In this document: one piece after another, positions 53,020-60,862 of the stretch
Layout of the letters: each line of letters begins with the position of its first letter
Numbering within the stretch: the first letter of the stretch is position 1
Assembly (NCBI RefSeq): GCF_024199945.1
Contig: NZ_JANADP010000001.1
Location: forward strand, 8,308,001-8,372,000
Origin: Bradyrhizobium sp. CCGUVB4N
GTDB taxonomy: Bacteria; Pseudomonadota; Alphaproteobacteria; Rhizobiales; Xanthobacteraceae
Length of the DNA: 64,000 nt
Direction of reading: 5' to 3'
The notes under the pieces: model-generated
Seen by the model: the letters and a program-made list of their open reading frames with translations, nothing else
What the model was told of the DNA's origin: nothing
Databases searched by the model: none
Made by a program: the position numbers and the translations under genes

Positions 53020-53231
53020 GCGTTCCCTACCCTGTCGGCGTCGCACGCGCACACATCCACGGCCGATGAGGCTTCAACGGCGAGGGACGCCGGCTCAGGC
53101 GGAATAATTGCGCGACGTGCCAACAATTCGTGAGCCCGGAACGGCCGCCCTGGATCGTTCAACAGTCGGGGGCGCGACGGCGGTGCGATCGGCAGGCCGC
53201 GCGACGCCATCGGCTTCGGAGACCGTCGACC

Positions 53232-54473
53232 ATGGCTTTGATCTGCATCCTGTCTGCGACCAACAGCGCCTATCAATCGGTTCGCGGCATCCTCCTGATG
53301 GCGGGTGCCGAGCTCGACCGGCTCGGCCATGAGGTGAAGATCCTCGATCTGGAGGCGCCCGACACGCCGGCGCGGATGGAAGCCCTGATGCCGCGGCGCG
53401 ACGAGATGATGGCGCTGGTGATGTCCGGGATCGGCCTCGAGATCTACGCCAACGAGGGCAAGCTGCTCTGGGACGCGGCGCAGATTCCCGTGTTCAACTG
53501 GAACTGCGATCACCCTTCCTATTTCATGCGCCGCCACCGGCTTGACAGTCCCTACGTCGTGCACGGCTACGTGTTTCCGGATCATGCCGTATTCAACCGT
53601 GACCATCTGCATGCCAATGGCGCGGCGTTCGGGGCCCATATCGGCATTCCCGATCCCGGCTTCTTCGGTGCACAGCCGGCCGAGCGGCGCAACGGCCGGA
53701 TCGTCTTCGCCAAGTCCGACTGGAATCCGGCCAAGCTGGAGCCCTCCTGGCGCACGGCGTTGCCACCAAAACTGTTCGCCATCCTGTTCGATGCGATCGC
53801 CGCTGCGCGTGGCAAGACCTGCTCGGCCTTTCCCGAGATCATCTGCGACGTGGCTGCCGAGCATCTCGTCCATCTCACGCCCGGCGGCGATGTCTTCAAC
53901 GCGCTCCTGACCCGCCTCGACAATTACACGCGGGCGGCACGCACCCGTGAGGTGGGCGCGGTGCTGTCAAAATACCCGGTGGATTTCATCGGCGGCGGCT
54001 GGGAGGATTTCAGTGCGGAGACGCATCACGCCCGTTTCCTCGGCGCCATGCCGTTCGACACGCTGCGCGAAACGCTCGGAACCTATCTCGGCGCGGCCTC
54101 GCTCAACCCCAATGTCGATCTCTCGGTGCATGATCGCGTGTTCTTCGCGCTCGGCGCCTCGACCGTGCCGATCTTCGATGCCAACAGCTTTTCGCAGGCG
54201 AATTTCCCGCGTCTCTCCCGCTTCGGCTTCGGCCACGATGCCGAGAGCATTGCCGCAGCCGTCGAGGCCGTGCTCGATGATCCCGAGGCGGCGCAGGCGG
54301 CGACTGCCGCGACACTCGCCGAGACCTATCCACGGCTCTCCATGCAGCGCTCGGTGCAGGATATTTGCGAGATCACGACGCAGATGGCGGGCAAGCCCGG
54401 CGCGAGACTGATTCCAGCTGCGCCCTCGCCGGCGAGCTATTGGACCAAGGAGCGTCCGACGGCCGCAGCCTGA
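53232..54473 (+). CDS. Glycosyltransferase-like protein (GT-B type)
   Basis: The 413-residue protein looks like a GT-B glycosyltransferase without a family name I can fix: an N-terminal Rossmann-like half (ALICILSATNSAYQSVRGIL, EVKILDLEAPDTPARMEALM, QIPVFNWNCDHPSYFMRRHR) and a C-terminal half with VDFIGGGWEDFS, MPFDTLRETLGTYLGAASLN and NPNVDLSVHDRVFFALGAST, then DAESIAAAVEAVLDDPEAAQ. The last segments resemble the spore/glycan CgeB-like C-terminus. It faces glf, so a role in the same polysaccharide is plausible. The ATG at 53232 is the first with no out-of-place leader. Confidence 0.7.
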   Translation: MALICILSATNSAYQSVRGILLMAGAELDRLGHEVKILDLEAPDTPARMEALMPRRDEMMALVMSGIGLEIYANEGKLLWDAAQIPVFNWNCDHPSYFMRRHRLDSPYVVHGYVFPDHAVFNRDHLHANGAAFGAHIGIPDPGFFGAQPAERRNGRIVFAKSDWNPAKLEPSWRTALPPKLFAILFDAIAAARGKTCSAFPEIICDVAAEHLVHLTPGGDVFNALLTRLDNYTRAARTREVGAVLSKYPVDFIGGGWEDFSAETHHARFLGAMPFDTLRETLGTYLGAASLNPNVDLSVHDRVFFALGASTVPIFDANSFSQANFPRLSRFGFGHDAESIAAAVEAVLDDPEAAQAATAATLAETYPRLSMQRSVQDICEITTQMAGKPGARLIPAAPSPASYWTKERPTAAA

Positions 54474-54479
54474 GCAGAC

Positions 54480-54740
54480 TCAGCCCGCGCCGTCCTCGGC
54501 CTTTTGCTCATCGGGGGTGAGCGCGGGACAGGCGCGGATGGTCGAGCGTGCCAGCTTGGCATCGCCCTTGGATTTGTAAGGGCCGTCGCCGAACCAGATG
54601 TCGCCGTCGATGACCGGATTGCGGGTCACGATGTTGCATTTGCCGGTGGCGCGATTGCCGACCACCCAGAACAGTCCGTCGGCGAGGCTCATCGTTCCCG
54701 ACGCCAACAGCAAGCTACAAGCAAGGATCAGACGCTTCAT
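54480..54740 (-). CDS. Small secreted protein (86 aa)
   Basis: The product has a signal peptide (LILACSLLLASGTMSLA) and a compact mature domain: GLFWVVGNRATGKCNIVTRN, PVIDGDIWFGDGPYKSKGDA, then RSTIRACPALTPDEQKAEDG. Two cysteines may pair. The FWVVGNRATGKCNIV motif recurs in rhizobial exported proteins. It is convergent with the glycosyltransferase-like gene, ending six bases from its stop. Function unknown. Confidence 0.7.
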   Translation of the reverse strand: MKRLILACSLLLASGTMSLADGLFWVVGNRATGKCNIVTRNPVIDGDIWFGDGPYKSKGDAKLARSTIRACPALTPDEQKAEDGAG

Positions 54741-54865
54741 GGCTTTTGCTCCTGCCATGCAGGTAGACCTGCGGCGGCGCCGACAATAGTCCTTGCGACA
54801 TTGCGCCTCCGATCGTGGTTAATCGGCGGGCGCCACAACCGCTCAAGAAATGATCGAGTTATCGG

Positions 54866-55504
54866 CTAGATGTCGCGGCCCTCGACCTTCTCGGTCAAAG
54901 CCTTCACCTGATCGGGGATCTTCTCGAGGTGCGGATTGACGGCGAGCGCCTTGCGATAGGCCTCAAGCGCGCGCTTCTCGTCGCCGACGTCCTGCATGAT
55001 CATGCCGAGCCCGGCGAGCGCGCCGAAATGGCGGGGCTCGCGGATCAGCACCTCGCGGATGTCCGAGAGCGAGCGGGCGTAATCGTTCTGCATGTAATAG
55101 AGCGTGGCGCGGCGATTCCAGGCTTCGATGTAATCGGGCCGGAGCTTGATGACCGAATCCAGCAGCTTGATCGCGACCTCGATCTTCTGCGCATCGACGG
55201 CCGCCTTGGCCCGGGCCATCAACAATGCCGCCGTGTCGCTCGGGGTCTGCAGCCAGATCGCCCAGATCCGCGCCTCGACATGCTTGGCGCTGGCGTCGTC
55301 GGGGGCGGCCTTCAGCGCGCCGAACAGGAAATCGAGGTTCTTGGTGCGCTCGGCCTTGGGCAGCTTGGCCGGCGCTTCCGGCAGCTTCTTCTGCTGTTTC
55401 GCCGGCGGTGCCGGATCATCCTGCGCCAGCGCCGGCGCCAGGCCGGCCGTTCCGAGAACCAGGGCCAGACACAGCGTGCGTAGATGAGGGAATCTCACTG
55501 CCAT
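54866..55504 (-). CDS. TPR-repeat periplasmic protein
   Basis: The 212-residue product has a signal peptide (LCLALVLGTAGLAPALA), a Lys/Pro-rich linker and about four TPR units, clearest in IKLRPDYIEAWNRRATLYYM, NDYARSLSDIREVLIREPRH and LEAYRKALAVNPHLEKIPDQ. TPR domains mount peptides or partner proteins; no enzymatic domain is present. ATG 55504 directly follows a GGGAG-poor leader but is the only start giving a signal peptide. It is monocistronic. Confidence 0.85.
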   Translation of the reverse strand: MAVRFPHLRTLCLALVLGTAGLAPALAQDDPAPPAKQQKKLPEAPAKLPKAERTKNLDFLFGALKAAPDDASAKHVEARIWAIWLQTPSDTAALLMARAKAAVDAQKIEVAIKLLDSVIKLRPDYIEAWNRRATLYYMQNDYARSLSDIREVLIREPRHFGALAGLGMIMQDVGDEKRALEAYRKALAVNPHLEKIPDQVKALTEKVEGRDI

Positions 55505-55629
55505 GGGCGAAAGTCTAAACGCGTAAAGCCGCCCTTGCCAAGCAAAGGCGGCGTCAAACTCGTGTGAGACCGTGGTCTTGCGGGAGCGCGCGAAAGGCGT
55601 CCGGCAGGGCAATATCAGCCTTGCTGATA

Positions 55630-55755
55630 TCAGCCCTGGCGAGCCTTGAAGCGGCGCTGCACCTTGTTGATGACATAGACCCGGCCCTTGCGGCGGACCA
55701 GGCGGTTGGCGCGATGGCGACCGCGCAGCGACTTCAACGAGTTACGGACCTTCAT
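55630..55755 (-). CDS. rpmJ: 50S ribosomal protein L36
   Basis: The 41-residue product is the zinc-free (C-minus) form of L36: MKVRNSLKSLRGRHRANRLV, RRKGRVYVINKVQRRFKARQ. The CxxC and CxxxH zinc ligands of the other form are absent, as usual in alphaproteobacteria. It stabilises the 23S rRNA region near the L7/L12 stalk base. The gene stands alone, away from the ribosomal protein operons. Confidence 0.96.
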   Translation of the reverse strand: MKVRNSLKSLRGRHRANRLVRRKGRVYVINKVQRRFKARQG

Positions 55756-56095
55756 GGCAGAATCCTGAACGTTCGAAAGGCCGTGTTCGGCACTACCGTT
55801 TCGGCACGCGCGAATGTGGCAAAATGAGATCTTTCCCGCTGGCGGACCGACCGCCCGGGACGGGGCGGTTCTTAAGGCATGGCGGGAGGTCATGTCAATG
55901 TTAACTGCCCGGTTCCGAACCGCCAAATTCGCGAAAACAACCCCATGCACAGTAGAAACGGCCGGATCGGGCCGATTCCACCCCTTCGCGACCGAACCCG
56001 GCAAGACTTTTGCGGACTGCGGTTTGAGCCCCAGCAACGCCTTGCCAAATTCGTTATATCATATAATCAATTCGGCAACTGTCGGGAGGACACCC
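55756..56095. other. Divergent promoter region with AT-rich palindrome
   Basis: This 340-base gap separates rpmJ from the amidohydrolase gene. Near its right end, TTATAT-C-ATATAA (56054-56066) stands out as AT-rich. No credible open frame is seen; the rest is ordinary. Confidence 0.5.
56054..56066 (+). promoter_or_regulatory. AT-rich palindrome upstream of the amidohydrolase gene
   Basis: TTATATCATATAA, with 6-bp arms and a single central base, lies 30 bases before the start codon. It resembles a GntR-type operator or a promoter -10 region. Which one cannot be decided from sequence. Confidence 0.45.
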
Positions 56096-56980
56096 ATGCC
56101 GAAGCTGAAGCTGCCGAACATCGACGACGTCGTCGCGATCGACATCCACACCCATGCCGAGGAGCCGTGCGGCATGCATGGCGACGACGGCTATGACGAT
56201 TTCCAGGCGCAGATGGCCGACTACTTCAAGTCGCCGCACAAGCATCCGCCGACCGTGCCGGAGACCGCGGCCTACTACCGCTCCAAGAACATCGCCGCGG
56301 TGATCTTCCCGGTCGACGCCGAACGCGAGACCGGCTTCCGCCGCTACAACAATTACGAGATGATCGAGGCCGCCTCCGACCATCTCGACGTCCTCATCCC
56401 CTTCGTCTCGATCGACCCGCACAAGGGCAAGCTCGGCGCCCGCGAGGCGCGCAAGCTGATCGAGGAATACGGCGTGCGCGGTTTCAAATTCCATCCGACC
56501 ATGCAGGGCTTCTACGCCAACGACCGCATGGCCTATCCGCTCTACGAAGAGATCAACAATGGCGGCGCGATCGCGCTGTTCCACACCGGCCAGACCGGCG
56601 TCGGCTCGGGCATGCCCGGCGGCATGGGGATGCGGCTGAAATATTCCAACCCGATGTACATGGACGACGTCGCGGCCGATTTTCCCGACCTCAAGATCAT
56701 CCTCGCCCATCCCTCCTTCCCCTGGCAGGAAGAGGCGCTGTCGGTCGCGACCCACAAGCCGAACGTCTACATCGACCTGTCCGGCTGGTCGCCGAAATAC
56801 TTCCCGCCGATCCTGGTGCGCTACATCAACTCGATCCTGCAGGACAAGATGCTGTTCGGCTCGGACTGGCCGGTGATCACGCCGGACCGCTGGCTGGCCG
56901 ACTTCGCCAAGCTCGACATCCGCGACGAGATCCGGCCGAAAGTGTTGAAGGCCAACGCGCGGAAGATATTGGGGATCTAG
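56096..56980 (+). CDS. Amidohydrolase family protein (TIM-barrel)
   Basis: The 294-residue metal-dependent TIM-barrel belongs to Amidohydro_2, which includes hydrolases and non-oxidative decarboxylases such as γ-resorcylate decarboxylase. VVAIDIHTHAEEPCGMHG carries the HxH metal site, GVRGFKFHPTMQGFYANDR the lysine/histidine region, ALFHTGQTGVGSGMPGGMGM a further ligand, KIILAHPSFPWQEEAL the next His, and LFGSDWPVITPDRWLADF the catalytic Asp. GGGAGGA lies before ATG 56096. The substrate is unknown; the family often degrades aromatic or dicarboxylic acids. Confidence 0.85.
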   Translation: MPKLKLPNIDDVVAIDIHTHAEEPCGMHGDDGYDDFQAQMADYFKSPHKHPPTVPETAAYYRSKNIAAVIFPVDAERETGFRRYNNYEMIEAASDHLDVLIPFVSIDPHKGKLGAREARKLIEEYGVRGFKFHPTMQGFYANDRMAYPLYEEINNGGAIALFHTGQTGVGSGMPGGMGMRLKYSNPMYMDDVAADFPDLKIILAHPSFPWQEEALSVATHKPNVYIDLSGWSPKYFPPILVRYINSILQDKMLFGSDWPVITPDRWLADFAKLDIRDEIRPKVLKANARKILGI

Positions 56981-57138
56981 GGCGCGTCATCACAAAGCTC
57001 GGCGATGTGCGCTCCGGTCCGCTCACGCCTGCGTCAACTTGGGATTGACCCTCCGTAGACATTGCCATTTCACCGCGTTACTCTGGGCCGGTCAGACGCT
57101 GCACGTTCGTTTTCTGCTTCAAGAAAAAGACGCGTCGA

Positions 57139-58119
57139 ATGCAGATCGACCACCCCGCCAAAGCCTGGTCGCGCGTTCCGATATCGGGCATCGAGGACCT
57201 GAGCGACGCCGTGCGGGGGGCCGGCCTCGAAGCAACGCAAATGTCCGCCGGGCGCTTGTCCGGTGGTCTCGCGTTCAGCGAAGACGACGGGATCGTGTGC
57301 AGCAGTGGGCTGATCGAGGGGCGTGTCTCGCTGTTCGGGCCGCTGTCGAGCAACTGGATCACCACCGGCGTTGCCCTAAGGATAGGAAGCGGCGCGCGTC
57401 ACTGGCTGAACGAGATCGAGACAGGCAGCGTCGGCGTCTTCCTGCCGGGCGACGAACACGACGCGCTTTATACGCCCGGATCGCTTTATGCTGCCGTGAC
57501 CTTGTCCGCGGAGAAGCTGGAGCAGGAAGCGGCCGAGGAAAACCTTGTCCTCGACAGACACAGTCTAGGTGGATCAGGTATTCACGCACGTTGCATGGCT
57601 CCGGAAATCTTGGCGGGGCTGCAGCGGGCCTTTGAGTGCGTTCATTCAGGCTCCGATGGCGTCGGTCATCAGGCTCTTACCAAACACCTTTTGACGGCAC
57701 TTATCGCCCATCTGGCGCGCCCTCCGCGCCGGCAAAACAGGGGGCGTCATCCCGATCTGCACGGCAAGATCGTCGAGCGGGCACGTGCCTACATTCACGA
57801 CCATCTCTCCGAGCCCTTATCCATCGACGAGATCGCAACTGCCGCGTACGCGTCGCGACGGACGCTGTTTCGCGCCTTTGCGGATATTCTCGACGACACC
57901 CCTCAAAACTACGTTCGGAGGCTGCGCCTCCATCGTATCCGGCATGATCTGGCCAGCGAAGCCGAGAAAGCCTGCACGATCGCGCTGATCGCCGTCCAAT
58001 GGGGCATAAGCGATCTCGGGCGGATGTCTGGCTGGTACCGTGAGCTATTCGGAGAACGGCCGCGCGATACGGTTGCCGGCTTGAGGGCATCTGTCAGAAA
58101 ATTGGCACGAACCACGTAG
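57139..58119 (+). CDS. AraC family regulator, first of a tandem pair
   Basis: The 326-residue protein has an N-terminal sensor domain (ISGIEDLSDAVRGAGLEATQ, VGVFLPGDEHDALYTPGSLY) and an AraC DNA-binding domain: LSIDEIATAAYASRRTLFRA, DTPQNYVRRLRLHRIRHDLA and IALIAVQWGISDLGRMSGWY. It is a clear paralogue of the next gene, with the same architecture and matching motifs. The last codons (LARTT, stop) carry a copy of the 22-bp operator-like repeat found upstream of the DUF1254 gene. ATG 57139; the upstream ribosome-binding site is weak. A CGTAGA-N2-TTGCCA stretch at 57054-57067 may be a degenerate copy. Confidence 0.88.
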   Translation: MQIDHPAKAWSRVPISGIEDLSDAVRGAGLEATQMSAGRLSGGLAFSEDDGIVCSSGLIEGRVSLFGPLSSNWITTGVALRIGSGARHWLNEIETGSVGVFLPGDEHDALYTPGSLYAAVTLSAEKLEQEAAEENLVLDRHSLGGSGIHARCMAPEILAGLQRAFECVHSGSDGVGHQALTKHLLTALIAHLARPPRRQNRGRHPDLHGKIVERARAYIHDHLSEPLSIDEIATAAYASRRTLFRAFADILDDTPQNYVRRLRLHRIRHDLASEAEKACTIALIAVQWGISDLGRMSGWYRELFGERPRDTVAGLRASVRKLARTT

Positions 58120-58123
58120 AAAT
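58102..58123 (+). promoter_or_regulatory. Operator-like repeat, copy before the second araC
   Basis: TTGGCACGAACCACGTAGA (58102-58120) spans the last codons and stop of the first araC gene and lies about 50 bases upstream of the second araC start. It differs by one base from the two best copies at 59176 and 59198. Position suits control of the second araC. Confidence 0.6.
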
Positions 58124-58171
58124 CATCTGTCATCCTCCTATCCTTCGGCTAAGTCGCTGGAGGATCAGGAT

Positions 58172-59146
58172 TTGTCGGCTGTCGCTCTCGAAACCTGGCA
58201 CCGCTTCGACATTGGTCACGTGGATGATCTCAGGAACGCGGTGTTCGACGCCGGGCTCGAGGCCATCCAGATGCCAGGCGCGCGCGTTCGCGGCAGCCTC
58301 GCGTTTGCGGCACGAGACGGCATCGTGTTCAGCAGTGGGTTGATCCACGGTAACGCGGCAATTGCCGGCCCTCTTTCGCGAGATGCGATCACGGTGGGAA
58401 TCGGCTTCACGATTGGTGCCGGCTCACTGCTTTGGCTCAAACCCGTGATCTCGGGCGATGCAATGGTGGTCCTGCCCGGCGACGAATGCGATGCGCTGCT
58501 GAGAGGTACCTCGCTTTACGTGACTGCAACCCTCACGGCAAAACAGTTGAAAATCGAAGTCGAGCGAGAGGGACTCGTTCTCCATCGCAGCCTGACCAGC
58601 AGGACCGGTCTTCACACCCGACCGATCCAGAATGATGCGTTGATCGCGCTGAGAAAGCAGACCGAAAGCATCCACGCGCCCAGTAGTGCCCGATACAGGA
58701 AACTTGGCATTGGAAGGCGGATGCTCCGCGCGCTGGTCTGCCACTACGCGCGTCTGCCTGCGCACGGAGACGGCCGCGCCCGGCACATTGGGCAGGCGAA
58801 GATCATTCATGAGGCCCGTGAATACATCAGGCAGCATCTCACGTCGGCGATATCGGTCGATGACCTCTCGACTGCCACCCAAACGTCGCCGCGCAGCCTC
58901 TATCGAGCATTTTCGGACGTGCTGGGCGACACGCCGCGTGACTACGTTCGTCGCTTGCGGCTGCACCGGATCAGACGAGAGCTGCTTTCGAGCGATACGA
59001 TGACGGTGTCGCTCGCCGCGCAAAATTGGGGGATGGCCGGCGATCTGGGGCGCCTGTCCAAGAACTATCGGGATTTGTTCGGAGAATATCCAAGCTCGAC
59101 ACTTGCGCTCGCCCGCGCGCTGCAATGTGACGACACATCGGTGTGA
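58172..59146 (+). CDS. AraC family regulator, second of a tandem pair
   Basis: The 324-residue protein mirrors its left neighbour: FDIGHVDDLRNAVFDAGLEA and DAMVVLPGDECDALLRGTSL in the sensor, and ISVDDLSTATQTSPRSLYRA, DTPRDYVRRLRLHRIRRELL and VSLAAQNWGMAGDLGRLSKN in the DNA-binding domain. The start is TTG 58172 with GGAGG at 58159 and AGGA nearer. The two genes arose by tandem duplication and have diverged considerably. Three direct repeats begin eight bases after its stop. It probably regulates the DUF1254 genes downstream. Confidence 0.87.
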   Translation: MSAVALETWHRFDIGHVDDLRNAVFDAGLEAIQMPGARVRGSLAFAARDGIVFSSGLIHGNAAIAGPLSRDAITVGIGFTIGAGSLLWLKPVISGDAMVVLPGDECDALLRGTSLYVTATLTAKQLKIEVEREGLVLHRSLTSRTGLHTRPIQNDALIALRKQTESIHAPSSARYRKLGIGRRMLRALVCHYARLPAHGDGRARHIGQAKIIHEAREYIRQHLTSAISVDDLSTATQTSPRSLYRAFSDVLGDTPRDYVRRLRLHRIRRELLSSDTMTVSLAAQNWGMAGDLGRLSKNYRDLFGEYPSSTLALARALQCDDTSV

Positions 59147-59153
59147 GCTAGCT

Positions 59154-59219
59154 TTGGCACAAACTGCATAGACGATTGGCACGAACTACGTAGATGATTG
59201 GCACGAACTACGTAGACCG
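59154..59219 (+). promoter_or_regulatory. Three 22-bp direct repeats, probable AraC operators
   Basis: Units begin at 59154, 59176 and 59198, each starting TTGGCAC; the last two share TTGGCACGAACTACGTAGA, the first is a variant with ACAAACTGCATAGA. The exact 22-bp period (about two helical turns) places bipartite half-sites on one DNA face, as for AraC-type monomers. They lie 95 bases upstream of the DUF1254 start. Confidence 0.75.
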
Positions 59220-59313
59220 TTTCCTCCTTCGCGCTACCTTCCTCGCAACGCCATTAAGAACTCGCTTATCGAGCGGATGAGCAGAAAAAATCGGCGATCA
59301 TGGAGGATGTGAG

Positions 59314-60804
59314 ATGTGGAAAGCGATTAGCGTTGCGCCTGTCGTTCTGTCGACGTTCATTGGCCTCGTCGGATTGCCTCCATCTGTTCGTGCTCAACAA
59401 GCCGACGCACCTCCTTTGGTCAAACAGCTCAACAACGGAAACTGGCTTCCCCAGAAAGAAGCGGAAGACCTTCGCGATGAGTTGTTCTATCAGCGCGCAG
59501 TCCACTCCTACATGACGATGCTACCCGTGCTGAACACGATCGGCATGCGCGATGGTTCGGAGGCCACATTCGGAAAGGGCTACAACATCCTGCCGATCTG
59601 GAAAGACCGGATGGACGCCCGCACCTGGGTGCCGACGCCCAACGCGGACGTCATCTATTCGATGAATTACCTGGATCTCAAGGAAACCGGTCCGCTCGTC
59701 GTCGCTGCGCCGGCGAACGTCATCGGCATGTTCACCGACTTCTTCCAGCGCACGATCACCGACGTCGGCCTGATCGGACCGGATCGCGCACGCGGCGGGC
59801 TCTATCTGCTGCTGCCACCGGACTATAGCGGCGATATCCCGCAGGGCTACTTCGCGTTCAAATCGCAGACCTACAACGTCCTGCTCTTCTTCCGGACGGT
59901 TATGAAGAAGGGCGAAAGCGCGCCCGATCCGAAGGCGGCCGTGGCGGCGGCGGAACAGACGCGAGTCTATCCGCTCTGGACTCCGGAGAAGGACGTCAAG
60001 CCGATGCAGTTTCCGAACGCGAGCGGCAAACGCATCGACATGATGTATCCCGTCGATAACAAATTCTGGACCAAGCTCAAGGCCTTCATCGACTACGAGC
60101 CGTCGTCGGCCATCGACCCGGAGCTTCGCGGCGTTCTCGCCTCGATCGGCATGGTCAAGGGCCAGCCTTTCAATCCGAGTCAGAAGCAGAAGGAGCTGTT
60201 GCAGAAGGCGGTCGAGACCGCGCCCAAGATGATCCTTGCCATGCGCCAGCTCGGCAGGCCCGACCAGCGAGACCGCTACTACACGGACCGGCAATACCTG
60301 AACACATGGGCCGCCGGCACGTCGGAATGGCTCCAGGACGGGTATCTCGACGTCAATCAACGTGCCAGCTATTTCCAGATTGCCTTCTCGACCGCATCCG
60401 CGATGGTCATGAGGACCATCGGCGCCGGGTCGAAATATCCGTTCGCGGTGCGAGACGCCAACGGGGACTTCCTCAACGGCGCGAGCACTTACAAGCTGCA
60501 CCTGCCGCCTAATCCGCCAGCTGCATTGTTCTGGGCGGTCACCGCCTACAACATCACCGACGGGACGATGGTCGAGACGCCGCAATTGCTGCCGTCGATC
60601 AACAGTCTCGGCAAGGTCGCGACGAACGGCGACGGATCCATCGATATCTGGTTCGGTCCGGCAAAGCCCGCCGAAGCGGCCGACACGAATTTCATCCAAA
60701 CAGTCAACGGACGAAACTTCCTCGCCGCAGTGCGTCTCTACGGTACAGGCGTCGAGTTCTTCGACCAGACCTGGAAGCCCGACGACGTCGTAAAGGTCAA
60801 GTGA
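59314..60804 (+). CDS. Exported DUF1254/DUF1214 protein
   Basis: The 496-residue protein has a signal peptide (SVAPVVLSTFIGLVGLPPSV, cleavage after RAQ) and the two linked domains DUF1254 (NADVIYSMNYLDLKETGPLV, GMFTDFFQRTITDVGLIGPD) and C-terminal DUF1214 (PNPPAALFWAVTAYNITDGT, DGSIDIWFGPAKPAEAADTN). Members are exported β-rich proteins of unsettled function, often duplicated and induced in some bacteria by particular growth substrates. GGAGG precedes ATG 59314. Direct repeats upstream indicate control by the tandem AraC proteins. The second DUF1254 gene follows after 58 bases. Confidence 0.85.
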   Translation: MWKAISVAPVVLSTFIGLVGLPPSVRAQQADAPPLVKQLNNGNWLPQKEAEDLRDELFYQRAVHSYMTMLPVLNTIGMRDGSEATFGKGYNILPIWKDRMDARTWVPTPNADVIYSMNYLDLKETGPLVVAAPANVIGMFTDFFQRTITDVGLIGPDRARGGLYLLLPPDYSGDIPQGYFAFKSQTYNVLLFFRTVMKKGESAPDPKAAVAAAEQTRVYPLWTPEKDVKPMQFPNASGKRIDMMYPVDNKFWTKLKAFIDYEPSSAIDPELRGVLASIGMVKGQPFNPSQKQKELLQKAVETAPKMILAMRQLGRPDQRDRYYTDRQYLNTWAAGTSEWLQDGYLDVNQRASYFQIAFSTASAMVMRTIGAGSKYPFAVRDANGDFLNGASTYKLHLPPNPPAALFWAVTAYNITDGTMVETPQLLPSINSLGKVATNGDGSIDIWFGPAKPAEAADTNFIQTVNGRNFLAAVRLYGTGVEFFDQTWKPDDVVKVK

Positions 60805-60862
60805 GATCAAGTCGCATCCGAACACGATCCAAATCAGCCATCAAACTGAATCGGAGACTGCT

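Noticed and set aside
59154..59219. CRISPR-like direct repeats
   Set aside because: The units abut with no spacers and resemble regulatory half-sites; no cas genes are present.
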